Assembly: GCF_007655135.1 (NCBI RefSeq)
Contig: NW_022204314.1
Span: forward strand, 20,169-84,168
Direction of reading: 5' to 3'
DNA from: Punica granatum
Lineage: Eukaryota > Streptophyta > Magnoliopsida > Myrtales > Lythraceae
DNA length: 64,000 bases
Positions 1 through 11,575 of this stretch are shown piece after piece. The translations under genes were made by a program, and so were the position numbers. The notes beneath the pieces are model-generated. The model ran no database searches. It saw only the letters and a program-made list of their open reading frames with translations, and had not been told where the DNA came from. Position 1 is the stretch's first letter. Each line of letters opens with the position of its first letter.

Positions 1-709
1 AAGTCCTCATACCACTGCGCTCCCACCAACTTTCTTGTAGACACAAGGTTCATCTTCGTTCTTAATGAAGTCAAACGCTTTGACTGCATCATCAAAATGA
101 AGATTCAAGCTCGTAGAAGCTTGCTTCAGTCCATAGATAGATTGTTGCAGCTCGCAAACCTTTTTGGCACTCTGCGGATCGAGAAAACCCTAAGGTTATG
201 TCCTATACACATCCTCGAGGAGCTTCTCATTCATAAAAGCAGTTTTGACATCCATCTGCCAGATCTCATAATCATAGTAAGTTGCAATTGCAAGCAAAAT
301 CCTAATAGATTTAAGCATGGCCACTCGGGAAAAGGTTTCTTCATAGTCAACACTATGAATTTTCTGAAACCTTTGCCACTAAGCGACCCTTAAAGGTTAT
401 CACATTACCATCCATGTTAGTCTTCTTCATAAAGACCCACTTGCACCCGATGGGTTTTACCCCTTCTGGTGGATCAACTAAAGTCCGTACTTGGTTAGTG
501 TACATGGACTCCACCTCAAATCTCGTGGCTTCTCGCCTTTTCTTGGAGTCTGGGCCTGTCATGGCTTCCGCATAGGTTGTAGGCTCATCTTTATCTACGA
601 GCAATACATCATTATCCTGAGTCACGAGAAATCCAAATCTCTCGGGCTCACTATGTATCCTACCAGACCTATGAGGTTCCTGTGTCACTTGTGCAGAAAA
701 CAGTGCCAT
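1..709 (-). pseudogene. Copia reverse-transcriptase fragment (N-terminal half)
   Basis: The minus strand of 353-709 encodes the conserved lead-in to Copia RT: the 'VESMYTNQVRTLVDPPEG' block followed by 'IGCKWVFMKK' and 'KGRLVAK'. The similarity continues toward position 1 in other frames, with matches to 'YEIWQMDVKTAF', 'LLEDVY', 'CELQQSIYGLKQAS' and 'NEDEPCVYKKV'. The frame changes near 365 and there is a stop near 190, so the gene is dead. The RT active-site YVDD segment would lie past the left edge. Confidence 0.88.
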
Positions 710-959
710 AACACCTTGTGATACTTATTCTGCAATCTCATCCATCGACTGTACAATATCATTTTATAGTAGAACCTTCTCAAGTTCTAATTTCCTCCCA
801 CTAGTTCCTTTGAAGAGAAACTCTCTCTTAAAGAATACGGTAGTTCGAGCGACAAACACTTTGCCCTTGGCGAGTTTATAGAAATAGTATCATCGAGTCT
901 CCTTAGGATACCCCACAAAGTAACATTTGTTCGACTTATGGCTAAGCTTATCCGAAGAC

Positions 960-1300
960 AATCTCTTCACATAAGCTTCGCAACTCTATATCTTTCGAAA
1001 AGACATATTGGAACGCCTCTTGTACCACATCTCATATGGTGTCTTTTTAACTGATTTAGACGGAGCATAGTTAAGTATGCACGTTGCAGTCTGCAGAGCA
1101 TATCCCCAGAAGGAGTCGGGTAACTCTGCATGACTCATCAAAGATCGAACCATATTTAATACGTTCGATTCCACCTCCCAACTATACCATTCCACTGTGG
1201 GGTTCTGGGTGGAGTCAATTGAGTTAGAATTTCACATTGTCTAAGATAGTCGGCAAACTCATAGCTCAAATATACACCTCCTCGATCCAATCGAAGAACT
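960..1300 (-). pseudogene. Copia integrase C-terminal core fragment
   Basis: The minus strand of 986-1195 encodes 'LPDSFWGYALQTATCILNY' followed by 'PSKSVKKTPYEMW'. This is the conserved end of the Copia integrase core, just after the catalytic Glu. The upstream integrase core is disrupted by the MITE at 1304-1547 and by frameshifts, and the catalytic D, D and E cannot be read in one frame. Remnant only. Confidence 0.85.
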
Positions 1301-1303
1301 TTA

Positions 1304-1547
1304 TGGGCCGTTTGGATTCAGGGTTAAAGTTACAAAACTTTAACTTTGATTTTGATTGTGGAAAAGGACAAATGAGATGAGATTATAAATTTGACTTGGG
1401 AAATGTGTGTTTTTATTGTGTAGTGTGTTGAGTTAAAGTTAAAGTTAAAATTTTTTACTTGGAAAATGTGTGTTTTTGTTGTGTAGTGTGTTAAGTTAAA
1501 GTTAAAGTTAAAATTAAAAAATTTTAACTTGCAATCCAAACATGCCT
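1304..1547. mobile_element. Tourist-like MITE, copy 1 (244 bp, TTA target duplication)
   Basis: The ends are inverted repeats: left TGGGCCGTTTGGATT and, reverse-complemented from the right, AGGCATGTTTGGATT. TTA flanks both sides (1301-1303 and 1548-1550), as expected for PIF/Harbinger-type MITEs. The interior is a run of 'gttaaagttaaagtt' blocks. It sits inside the integrase remnant of the Copia element. Related copies lie at about 26939-27131 and at 61207-61450; the latter is also exactly 244 bp. Confidence 0.8.
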
Positions 1548-1550
1548 TTA

Positions 1551-2796
1551 ATGCTCTTACCTAACTGATTTTCAAAGGATTCGAATTTATGTTTCATCAA
1601 ATACACATATCCAAATCTACTAAAATCATCAGTAAATGTAATGAAGTTGAGATACCCACCTCTATCAAGCTTGTTCATTGGTCCACATACATCGATATGT
1701 GTGAGAGCCAGAAGATCACTTGCTCACTCACTCTTTTCAGTAAAAGGGCTTTAGTCATTTTCCCCATTAAGCAAGGTTTGCATGTCTTGATCGATTCTAA
1801 ATCAAACGAATCTCGTAATCCATCCTTATGGAGTCTGCAGAGAAGACTCTCGCTGATATGGCCTAAATGACAATGCAAGAGGTAAGTTAGGTTTGAGTCA
1901 TTCGACTGGAGCCATTTGATTTCCAAGTTATAAATGGACAAGTTAAGATCAAGAACATACAAACCATTACTCATATGTGCACTGCCAAAATATACATCAT
2001 TCATGTCCATAGAACAACATTTGTTCTTAATAGCGAAACAAATTCCTTTTTTATCCAAACAAGAAACATATATTATGTTTCTCCTGATAGTAGGCACATA
2101 ATAACAGTCGTCAAGATCTAGTACAAGCCCAGTAGACAAAGACAGATGATAAGTCCCTATAGCTAATGCATCAACCCTTGTTCCATTTCCTACTTGTAGG
2201 TCCACCTCGCCTTTCGCCAACGTTCTACTGTTCCTTAGGTCCTGTACATTTCCACAAATTTGAGCATCACACCCGGTATTTAATACCCAAGATGTAAAAG
2301 TAGTAGATACATTAATCTTTATAACACGAATAGCTGAAGTGGAAGTCTTACTTCCCTTCGTCTTCCTCAACTCCTCTTGGCATACCTTACAATTCTGCTT
2401 CCAGTGGCTAGTGTTGCCACTGTGGAAGCAGTAATCATCCTTTGCCACCATGGCTTTGGGCTTCAAGACACTGAAGTCATACTTGGATGCGCCCTTAGCC
2501 TTCTTACCTTTCTTCTTGTCCTTGCCCTTTTTCTTGGTCATTTGGACCATTAGAACAGGCATCCCCTTGTTGATATTTTGTTCAACTGTTTTCAACATGC
2601 TAAGCAGTTTAGGGAATAGTTTGTTGTACTCGTTCATGTTGTAGTTCATAAAGAACTGATTGTAACTCCCGAGCAAAGACAGTAGGATTAAGTCTGTGGC
2701 CAACTCTTGACTAAGAGAAAATTCCAATCGTCCCAGAGTCTCCACGTACCCAATCATCTTGAGTACATGAGGACCTACTGAGCTGCCCTCAATCAA
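1551..2796 (-). pseudogene. Copia gag C-terminus, protease and GAG-pre-integrase
   Basis: The largest open part is 1675-2796 (minus). In order it shows gag sequence with a Lys-rich linker, a zinc-knuckle relic 'CFHSGNTSHWKQNC' in which the second Cys of CX2CX4HX4C is Ser, a protease site 'WVLNTGCDAQIC' in which the catalytic Asp of DTG is Asn, and a GAG-pre-integrase domain with 'CHLGHIS' and 'CKPCLMGKMTK'. Loss of both the Cys and the Asp makes the polyprotein inactive. Confidence 0.9.
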
Positions 2797-3190
2797 CCTT
2801 TCTTGAAAAAAGCCTTCGAGACCTTGAACCTCTCATGCTGGGCTTGCTCTTGATAGAGTAGCTTCAGATGTACGATTATATAGCACGCCCCCATGTTCTG
2901 GTGTTGCTTCTAAAGCTTCAAATCCATGGTGGCCAGCATGAGACATTCGACGTTCACGGCATCATCTTGATGCTTCTTATAAGCATCTCTCTCAGCTCGG
3001 GTGGCCTTGTCAGGTGGTGGGACAGGAAGAGGTTACTCTAAGACATATAACTTTTTCTTCTATGTGAAAACAATTCTGAAGTTCCGGTACCAATCCAGGA
3101 AATTATTTCCAGACAGTTTGTCCTTTTCAAGGACTGATCATAAATAGAAGGCACTAGCAGCGTTCACAGTCGGGAAAACTACCATAGAAA
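2797..3190 (-). pseudogene. Copia gag N-terminal remnant
   Basis: Conceptual reading on the minus strand gives 'LSGNNFLDWYRNFRIVF', then 'LPVPPPDKATRAERDAYKKH' and 'NVECLMLATMDL', which is a typical Copia gag (UBN2-type) N-terminus. In-frame stops interrupt it near 3033 and 2910. It joins the gag part of the neighbouring frame at about 2797. The stretch 3191-3853 is untranslated leader with no further coding signal. Confidence 0.75.
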
Positions 3191-3853
3191 TACGCATAAT
3201 AAGTATTCTGAGATAACAATATTTAATGAGGATTTTATTAAATATTACTCAAACTATTTTTATCAAGTCAATGACCCTCACCATTGATTTGGAAACTCTT
3301 ATTCTCATAGTGGTCCAAGATCCATATTTCACTAAGTTCTGAGTCAGCGATGGTTGATTTTCCCAGAACTGGCTATTTAGGTAGGAAATCTCTTTTCCCA
3401 ATTGCATAACATGCAACTCTTGATTAGTTGGGTGAATAACTCCTTATTTCGATCTACCTTGTAGATTGATTTCCAACTCCTTGCCTCTGAACTCTTAATC
3501 CGGCTTGCTCAGTTAAGTCCGATCCAACTGTAAACACCATGCCTTACCAGAATAGTTGGGGCATCCTGCAAGGGCAAGGTCTACACACTCATCGATCTTG
3601 GTCTTGTGAGGGTTACACGGTGAAAGGTTATTGACTTAATATTTTGAGGGATTTTATCAATATTTAATCGATCTCACCATATGATATTACGTAACCATTA
3701 CATAATAGTCCATACGTACAACTATTATACTAACACAACTAGGACCTAGTCTAGGTCTAACAGTCATGCACCGCAACTATCAAGTATAATCACAGAAGTA
3801 CCAAGCATAAAATCCTATTTCATGCTTCTATCTACTCAAATTCTAACTAGCTA

Positions 3854-3866
3854 GGCTCTGATACCA
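3854..3866 (-). other. Primer-binding site (initiator tRNA-Met type)
   Basis: The minus strand reads TGGTATCAGAGCC, the standard Copia primer-binding site complementary to initiator tRNA-Met. It lies two bases inside the end of the adjoining LTR and fixes the element's orientation. Confidence 0.9.
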
Positions 3867-3868
3867 AT

Positions 3869-4312
3869 TGCTAGTTTCACGGGGCTACAGAAAAGTAGAA
3901 GAAGGAGAAATTCAAAATTTCCTACCTGTGAAACTAGACCTTAAGACCTATTAGAAGAATAGGAGTAGACAAAGTGTACCTGGAATTTTTCAAATCGTCA
4001 ACCGAGCGTCCCAAGCATGATGCCTCTACAAGTATCCACATCGATTTCATTGACTGGTCCTTTAGATCAACGGTGCTAGCAGCCAACTCTTAAAGGAAAT
4101 GCCGGTGCAACTCAAATACTTATAAGACTAATTGACTTCTTTGAATCGAACAGTTCGATCCAAACTCTCGTACACACATACACATATATACACAAACATG
4201 CACGCACACATATACATGTCATACACACATATATATCCATCCATACATTCTGCAGCCTTGTCCATGGGCTATATATAAGTCATTGGAAAGGCGTAGGAAT
4301 ACATGCAACAAT
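3869..4312 (-). repeat. 5' LTR of the left Copia element (outer end approximate)
   Basis: The inner end, next to the primer-binding site, is well placed (minus-strand ...CTAGCA). The outer end is inferred from a minus-strand TGTTGC start at 4312. A TATATATAG-like box at about 4265-4275 (minus) would be the LTR promoter. A shorter LTR ending at 4081 (palindromic TGCTAG/CTAGCA) is also possible. No second LTR is in the window to settle it. Confidence 0.5.
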
Positions 4313-6719
4313 AATATCAAGAAATTATTATTTCGAAAACTAGCTTATTTTAAATGAATATAATATCTTAAGACAATGGATTTGAAGTGTTAATGGGTTT
4401 TTGAAGAATAAACACCTAGGTATAAAATAAGAACTATTATTATCTTTAATTGATCTTATTATCTATAATCAATAATCTATATCTATTATACATATACATA
4501 TATATATATATATATAACTATTATAAAAGTGCGAAACTCATTGAGGTGCTTTTCTACACAATTCTGTTTTTACCCTTCAATGTGTATAGACTTATTTCAG
4601 TTCTTGCTGCACACATTCAATGTAACTAGACCAATTTTAAATATTCAATGTATTTAGACAACTTTAGATTTATTTTTTTCCGATAACGTGTAATTCATTT
4701 AATGTATTTAGACTAACTCTTACCATTCAACGTATAGACTAATTTTAGTTCTATTTCTAGGCTTTCAACATATCAATACAAAAATTCTTAATTTTCATTA
4801 TATTATTTACGTTCCTTGATTAGTAAAAGAGTAACTCAAAGATGTGCATTTTCACACCTAAAGATACATATTTTTATTATTTACTATATATATAAAAAAA
4901 ATTAGTTTAAAGGTATATATTTTTCATAAGTAGATACTTGCTTGCATTTATAAATTAATTTTAACACTAAGAGTCATGTCCTATCATTATATCTATATTT
5001 CTATAATATCTATTACTCTATCATTATATCTATATATAATATGAACCTTATTCGTGTGTTTTCACACATAGAGCACCAAATTGTGTCATTTTGCTTTCAA
5101 GAAGACAGTTAAAAAAAATTGATACCCTTTAAATTGTTTTCTCATATCGCCTACATGTTCATGCCCACCCCTCTCCAGCGTTAGGCCAAACGACATTATT
5201 CCCTACCCACCATCAAAGGGTCAAACATTCTACCTTTCTGTGAATGCGCATCTAACTTGGTACATTCTCCCATCCTTTAACTTGGCACTTTGCTCGTCTC
5301 TTATTTCGCCTTTCTCCACCTCTCTCTTCGTGATTCATTCTCTTCCATTTTATGTTGACTCTACAATATGTGTTTTGCCAATTCTCCCCACCTCTCTCAG
5401 ATGCTCGGTGTTGTTGATTACGCTTGCGCACCCAAGCATTGGTTATTCCTGAACATCCTGCTAAGATCGCTTATTGGTGCCGATTGCGTTCACCCGATCA
5501 AATATTTCATATTCATCCACTCCCACTGAATTTGCAAGGTAAATTTCCTCATGCCAGTAGTGCTCTGCCCTCTCTGTCATTCATATTGGTGCTTAAATTG
5601 GCTGTGGCAAGCATCAACAAAGTCCTATTTTTTTGCTGTACGTCGTCTTCCGTTAATCAGAAAAGATTTTCTTCTATTTGCCTCATGTCCTCATTAATAA
5701 TGATTGTTGTTCCTCTCCAATGTCCCTGCATTTTGTGCCCGCCAAGTGTTCGATGGATTTCTTCCTCCTCCTCCTCCTTTTTTTTTTTTTTTTTTGCCTA
5801 AGTGATCTTGTGGCCGTACAGTAGAGGGGCGGCTTAAGCTAACGAGGCAAATATATATATTTCCATAGATTTTAGTACATGAAGTAACCTACAAAAGATC
5901 TGCATCAATACGAAGAACAGCTCCATATATGTCCACACTGAGAGGAATAACAATATTTGTAGTATTTTGTCAAACACTTTTTTAAAATAACCATCATGCT
6001 TTTGTAAAAGAATATATCCATATTCTTTTCTGATGTACTCTCATATCTATCTATTATAGATAGAGCCTTCTTATAGTAAACTTCATGCTTTATAGACTAT
6101 GAATAAAGCATATGATGCACTATTTGTCAAGCACTCGTGTGATCATAACCGAAATTAGTTTAGCGTTCTAAAATTGTATGTTGATTGCTTTTCGTTTGAC
6201 TTAATATGTTAAGATAAGAACCACCCAACATGTTTATTTCAGTAGCCAACACATTGTAGGAGGGGCTTAATTGAACTGAAGACCTGGATGTTCGACCAAT
6301 GGATTGATCGATGATCACGATCTATCAGTCTATGTCTTTCAGGCTTAGAGAGTGCAGGCCTCCACTATACAAGCCTCCTCAAATGGATTAAGGAATGCAA
6401 TTACAGGAGAGTGCATGCATCAAATATCATTCTAACGATCCGTAGCAGTCCAGTTACCAATTTACGCATCTGTCGACATTACTTTCCTATTGTTCATTCC
6501 ACACATATTTTTAGACATTAATTTCGATTATTTAATGCTTCTCACAACTCGTTTTGCATGAGGTTTATTATTTATGCAACGAAACCATAGATAGGCAGAG
6601 CAACTTTGCGATTTCATATATCCTCCTTTTTAATTACTTTTCCATTAGATTCCGCCTATTGAAATTACGATAATCAGCTTGGTTCTTTTTTTTTTCTTTT
6701 TCTTTTTTTAAGCTAAGGT
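4313..6719. other. AT-rich spacer with short degenerate repeats
   Basis: I find no supported gene. At 4575-4785 the motif 'attcaatgtatttagac' recurs five or six times with changes, spaced 25-50 bp apart. Short open frames at 5240-5452 and 5424-5801 lack recognisable motifs, and the second ends in a homopolymer T tract. The stretch 5140-5800 is a little richer in GC than its surroundings and is unassigned. A pyrimidine-rich run lies at about 6685-6710. Confidence 0.5.
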
Positions 6720-7339
6720 TGTTGAGTATGTCTCATATTAGAACTCAAAGACCCGAAGACCGGAGCAGTAGCAAGATCGGACGAAAAAAGAGAGGGGCGA
6801 GATCTCAGATTCCGCTGAGATTATATTTCCTATTTTATAGGGATTTCGTTATATTTCTTAATTTTTAAATAGGGAAATTATATCTGGGGGATGTTAGATA
6901 TATTTCTATTAATATCTTCAGAATATTTCACGTGGGGAATATCCTAGGGTTATATTAGGATATCTTTGAGATATTATGTATTGTATCTATTTAAAGAGGA
7001 GAGGATCTTGTATCAAGATAACACGTTGTGTGAGAATCACGGGTAATCTTCTTTGAAATGATCGGGTCTACTCCATTGGAGTCTCTAGGGTTTCGTAGAT
7101 TGAAAGAGTGGTGAGAACTGAGAAGATGGTGAGGCTCTTCTTGGGTTGGATCTTCTAACAGGGGCTGAGAAACATGAGTGTGATCTCGTTGTTGTAATTT
7201 TCGATTTATCTATCTAGTGAAATCTCTTACTTTGTCCATGGAAGTTTCTCTCGCCTTGAGGGTTTTACCACGTATATCCCGGTATTGATTGTTCTCTCTT
7301 CTCGATCTAAATTCCTCGAATTCGGCTTCTTCCACAACA
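6720..7339 (+). repeat. 5' LTR of the second Copia element
   Basis: It begins TGTTGAG and ends CCACAACA, giving the inverted TGTTG/CAACA termini usual for Copia LTRs, and is followed directly by the primer-binding site. It is 620 bp and matches 14471-15087 over most of its length, with many substitutions and small gaps, so the element is old. Confidence 0.85.
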
Positions 7340-7342
7340 AAT

Positions 7343-7354
7343 TGGTATCAAAGC
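7343..7354 (+). other. Primer-binding site (tRNA-Met type, one change)
   Basis: The sequence TGGTATCAAAGC begins four bases after the end of the 5' LTR. It differs from the common Copia site by one base (A for G). Confidence 0.85.
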
Positions 7355-7375
7355 AACAGTCTCGGAGTGGGTGAA

Positions 7376-8424
7376 GATGCTAGGAGCAAAGTTCTAGGTG
7401 GAGAAGTTTGATGGATCGAACGACGTCGGGCTATGGAAGATCAAGAAGAAGCCTTTGTTAGTGCAGCACGGTCTTGCAGGAGAACTAGAAGGAGAGAAGA
7501 AGATGCCGTGACCCTATCACCGGAAGGAGAGGAAGACAATGAAGTCGAAGGCTTTGAGCGCTATCCACTTAAGCCTGTCAAATAAAGTTCTACAGGGGGT
7601 ATACGATTAAGACTCGTCATAGAAAGTGTGGGTGAAGCTAGAGTCGCTATAGCAGCAAAAGTCCCTAACGAGCAAGTTGTACTTGAAGCAGTGATAGTAC
7701 CAGTTGAAGATGAGTCAGGGACCCCCATTGGTGATCACATGGACCCCTTTAATCAGGTCATGATGGATCTCGCAAATGTTGAGGTCAAGATTGAAGACGA
7801 TGATCAGGCTTTATTGTTGTTATGTTCTCTCCCGAAAGCATAAAAGAGTTTCGCAGATACTATGCTATATAGTAGAACAAACATCACCTTGGAAGATGTC
7901 AAGGCATCATTGAACTCGAAGGAGTTGCAGAAGAAGGTGACGGAGCACCATGGAGGCAACAGTGAAGGCCGAGTAGCAGGGGGTAGATCGAGCAAGAAGG
8001 GGTCTCGTGGCAGGAGCAAGTCAAGGGGCAGAAAGTCGATTTGCTGGAACTATAACGAGGAAAGCCATCTCAAGAAGGACTATCCAAGACGAAGAAGCAA
8101 GCAAGGCGCTCTCTTAGGGAATGCGGTAGTAGTAGAGGTAAACTACGAAGGAGGAGATATGCTTACAGCAATAGGTGCCGGCAATACAAGTACCAAATTT
8201 TTCACTGCATCTGGCACGTCAGATATCACGTGGATTCTTAACTTGGGATGCACTATTCATGTTTGCTATGACAAGGCATTGTTTTCTACTTATCGGTCCA
8301 TAGAAGGTCGAAAAGTCTGTATGGCTAATGGTGACACATATGATGTTGTCGGGATGGGTGAAGTGCGAATCAACTTGTTTAATTGTAGTGAGATGTTGTT
8401 GGTTGGTGTTAGGCATGTTTCGAG
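7376..8424 (+). pseudogene. Copia gag and start of protease, with stops
   Basis: The ATG at 7376 opens a gag reading with a stop at codon 7, followed by 'VEKFDGSNDVGLWKIKKK' and 'LLVQHGLA', a typical Copia gag N-terminus. Frames 7628-7843 and 7862-8424 continue it. At about 8039-8080 a zinc knuckle is spoiled ('CWNYNEESHLKKDY', where two of the Cys are Tyr). The protease site at about 8230 reads 'WILNLGCTIHV', where DSG or DTG is expected. Coding similarity stops at 8419 ('VGVRHV'), where the 5.3-kb insert begins, and resumes at 13740 with 'PGLKKN'. Confidence 0.88.
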
Positions 8425-8919
8425 TGTCAGCACCCCATTTTGGCCCACCAGTTTGTACAATGTCTATCATCAACAGTTTAGGCCACGACTTGAGCATCAA
8501 TATGTAAGAAGGCTCAACAAAGCAGTAAATTGTTATTCATTTTCAAATCAACAGAAACATGCAGATGATTCAAGCACATGATAGAAGAGCCCAAACAACA
8601 TCCAAAACGGCATTTTAAGAATCCAACACCGACAATGTTATTTTCTACTGGTTCACTCGACCATTAGAATATAGTCAATATTGGGCTTCAAAAATCCCTC
8701 ACGCTGCTAAACAGATGAAAAGGTCTTCAAACACATTTTGCATATCATCTGCTCTATACAGAGCAATTTTCTAAATACAGACAACTTTTCAGTGGAAGTC
8801 CAAAAATACTTGTTCATCCGAGAAAAGTTAATGCTCGATATCAGACATAGTCATATCCTGCAGTTCTACAGATCATGAACATCGCTTCAGATTGCTACTC
8901 GAAAGTCACACAGATTCCT

Positions 8920-9170
8920 CGAATGACTCCCGAGTGACAAAAGAAGCATACCTTTCAACGGAAATGCACAACTGAAAACTGGTCTGACGAAATATCGGCA
9001 AACAAAGTTAGCCATGCATTGCCTCGAAAACTACAGTGGACAAGCGCAATTGGGCAAATCAAACTGCAGAATCCTTTTCAGTTTCTCGAATGACCTCCGA
9101 AGAGCATAAAAGACCGTTTTCAACGGAAATTCATAATCAGAGGTCCTTTTGACAGAAACTTGGCGTCAAA
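8920..9170. repeat. Two weakly similar blocks inside the 5.3-kb insert
   Basis: The block near 8925-8985 ('ctcgaatgactcccgag' then 'ctttcaacggaaatgcaca') resembles the block near 9086-9145 ('ctcgaatgacctccgaag' then 'tttcaacggaaattcata'). The repeat period is about 160 bp. Similarity is limited and the edges are approximate. Confidence 0.5.
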
Positions 9171-10420
9171 AGTTTGGCCAACATAGTGCTACTCATCCCA
9201 AGGCTCAGTGTGAAATCCTCAGATGGAATTGCACAATCTATCTAGGCCCCAAAATAGTGCTTTTAGGTCTCAGATGTAGTTTTTCAATCTTTCGAGGTTT
9301 GTTCTCAACAAACAAAGATTGCAAAGATCTCCGAATCACCCAAGCAACTCAGAAAGCAATCTAAGAAATCTAGTTGCGGACTCCTAGGACGTCTCCGGCT
9401 TCACATTTGCAATACTGGCTTATTGGTCAATTATTCAGTCTGATTGACAATGCATATCAAAATGACTAATGCGGAATGCAGACACGAGATACGATCTCAG
9501 AAACGACTAACTTTGCTTTAATCGCCTGAAATGAGCAAAACCGGCTTTCGATCCTCAAAACCACCAGAGTTTTTTTCTATGCAAAATGGATGATTTTAGG
9601 CTCATTTGAATTGTTTTTTACTCACATCGACAATTCGATGTTCATTTAAGCCACGAGCCTCGAACACGCGATCAATCGAGACCCGAACTTCGTCCCGACT
9701 CTCCTTCACGACCCATGGGACCCACGGATCAGCCCTAGCATTTTCTGTCCCTCCATGGCTGACTTCTCCAAGAAGCAAATCAATTTGCATTTGTCTTCCC
9801 CATCAAACCAAGTTGGACAACTTGTCTTCCTCTTCAAAATATCTTTCAATCAACCAAGACAACACTTCATCCTCATTAATGCCTTCCTATCTTCTTCCAA
9901 TCAATTCCCCACCTTAATTTCCCTTAAGCTAACCGCCCCTTCAATAAGCATGCCCATAATCACACTTTGTTTGGCTAATTACTTCATTAGCATTACCTAT
10001 ATAAGCCCTAAGCTTCATCAAGCTAATCACTCATCTTCCATGCAATCTCTCTAGCATTTCTCCCTCTACAAATCCTCTCAAATTCCCCAAGAAAACCGCA
10101 GCCAATACCAAGCCATAGCTCAGCCATTTCCAAGCAAAAATCCTTAAAACTTAAGTTAGAGATCATGGTGATCACTATTCCGACTTAAATCCGAACGTGA
10201 CCAAACATCATATCACATATATTTTGGACCCCCTAAGTTCATTCCGAGCTTAGATTTTCAGTTTGAAGCTTGCAGGCCATAAAATCAAGCCATCACAGAA
10301 TCAGATTCCTTTTTATGTCCAGTCGGGTCAAGCTTCTGGACAGTTTCCTTTTCTTTGCAGATTGGGGTCAAACCGAAGCTCTTTTCATCGAACGACCACC
10401 ACAATCATCTCCGAGGGTAT

Positions 10421-10785
10421 CTTATGCGTCGGGAACCATCGACCTTGCAACAAAAGTCCACCGGGAGCCACCTATAGAGCCGTTTCTTTCCGGACTGCCA
10501 GTCAGGTCTATTTTCAGCTTACTGACTTGACTTTGCTCTCGATTTTCGGAAAATCTACGAGCGCACTCCTCACGAAACCACCGCAGGCATGATCCTTAGC
10601 CTCTTAAGAATCGGGAGCCACCGACGTTGCAGCAAAATACCATCGGGAGTCTCCGAGAGAGCCGTTTCTTTCCAGACTGCCCAGTCGAGTCTATTTTCTG
10701 CTTACTGACCTAAATTTGCTCTTGATTTCCAGAAAATCTACGAGTGTACTCCTCCCGAAACCATTGCAGGGGCGTTAAGCATCCT
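10421..10785. repeat. Tandem duplication, 182-bp unit, two copies
   Basis: Copy 1 is 10421-10602 and copy 2 is 10603-10785. Shared blocks include 'agagccgtttctttcc', 'gtctattttc', 'cttactgac' and 'gaaaatctacgag'. The copies differ by many substitutions. The duplication lies within the 5.3-kb LTR-like insert and encodes nothing evident. Confidence 0.8.
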
Positions 10786-11127
10786 CTTGGCTTTCCAGAA
10801 CATTCGAGCACTCTCTGAAAAGCCACCCGAGCTGTCCGAACCGACCCGTTTTCTCTCAGGTGCCGGTTGGGTCTGTCTTTGCTCCGGTCGGGTCAGAGAG
10901 CCTATTTCGGGTCTGTACAAGCCAAAATAGCTCGAAACTCGATCCAGCAGTGGTTTAACCCGATTTTTACGGTCCCATCCCGCATCCCGGGACTAGATAT
11001 AACCATTCCCGACTTAGAGGAGTTATGACTTTTACATTTGCTTTGCGTTTGTGAGGTTATAAGGCGGTTCAAGAACCAGTTTACTTGCAAGGTTCCATTT
11101 TTATGCAATTTCCATATTATGTCATGC

Positions 11128-11575
11128 ACGTTTATCATCGTATTATGTGTTAACATGTCGGGAAATGTTTAAATCGATGTCGGGGAGACCGTTTTAAACT
11201 GGAACGACCAAGGGAACTCACGGTTTCCTTTTGAGGAAAGGTGACTGCAAGCCTTTTTTGGTTCTTCGGATTATAACTGGTTTCCTTGCCCCGACTTAAG
11301 TCGTTTCCCAAATTTCTATGTTTTTCCCGCATCCATGAGATCGGTATCGTTTTATCGATTGCATAAATAACATGTTTGTGCATGCTTGTACGTTTAAATG
11401 TGTTATTTAAATCATGGCGGTACCGACTTTGCAAATACATGTCATTTATCGTGTTTAATGTTTGAGCATGCGAGAAATAGTTGAAATTGGGTTAAAGAGA
11501 CCGCTTGAAATCCGAAACAGGTCAAGGGAGCTCACGGCTATCCCCAAGAGAAAAGAGCCGAGAGGTCTTTGACCT
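11128..11575. repeat. Diverged tandem duplication, about 312-bp period
   Basis: The block at 11155-11260 ('cgggaaatg', 'agaccg', 'caagggaactcacgg') recurs at 11467-11570 ('cgagaaatag', 'agaccg', 'caagggagctcacgg'). The similarity also covers the 30 bp before each block. Both copies are in the LTR-like insert. Confidence 0.6.

Larger units (their letters stand above)
1..4312 (-). mobile_element. Decayed Ty1/Copia retrotransposon, 5' part, open at left edge
   Basis: Read on the minus strand, the order is LTR, primer-binding site, gag, zinc knuckle, protease, GAG-pre-integrase, integrase, reverse transcriptase. That is the Copia order, with integrase before RT. Several frames, stops and a MITE insertion break the coding region. 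The 3' end (rest of RT, RNase H and 3' LTR) lies beyond the left edge. Not autonomous. The element class is certain; the lineage within Copia is not assigned. Confidence 0.9.

Noticed and set aside
97..393. 98-codon plus-strand frame at the left edge
   Set aside because: It is antisense to the Copia reverse-transcriptase remnant, which explains the sequence in minus-strand frames.
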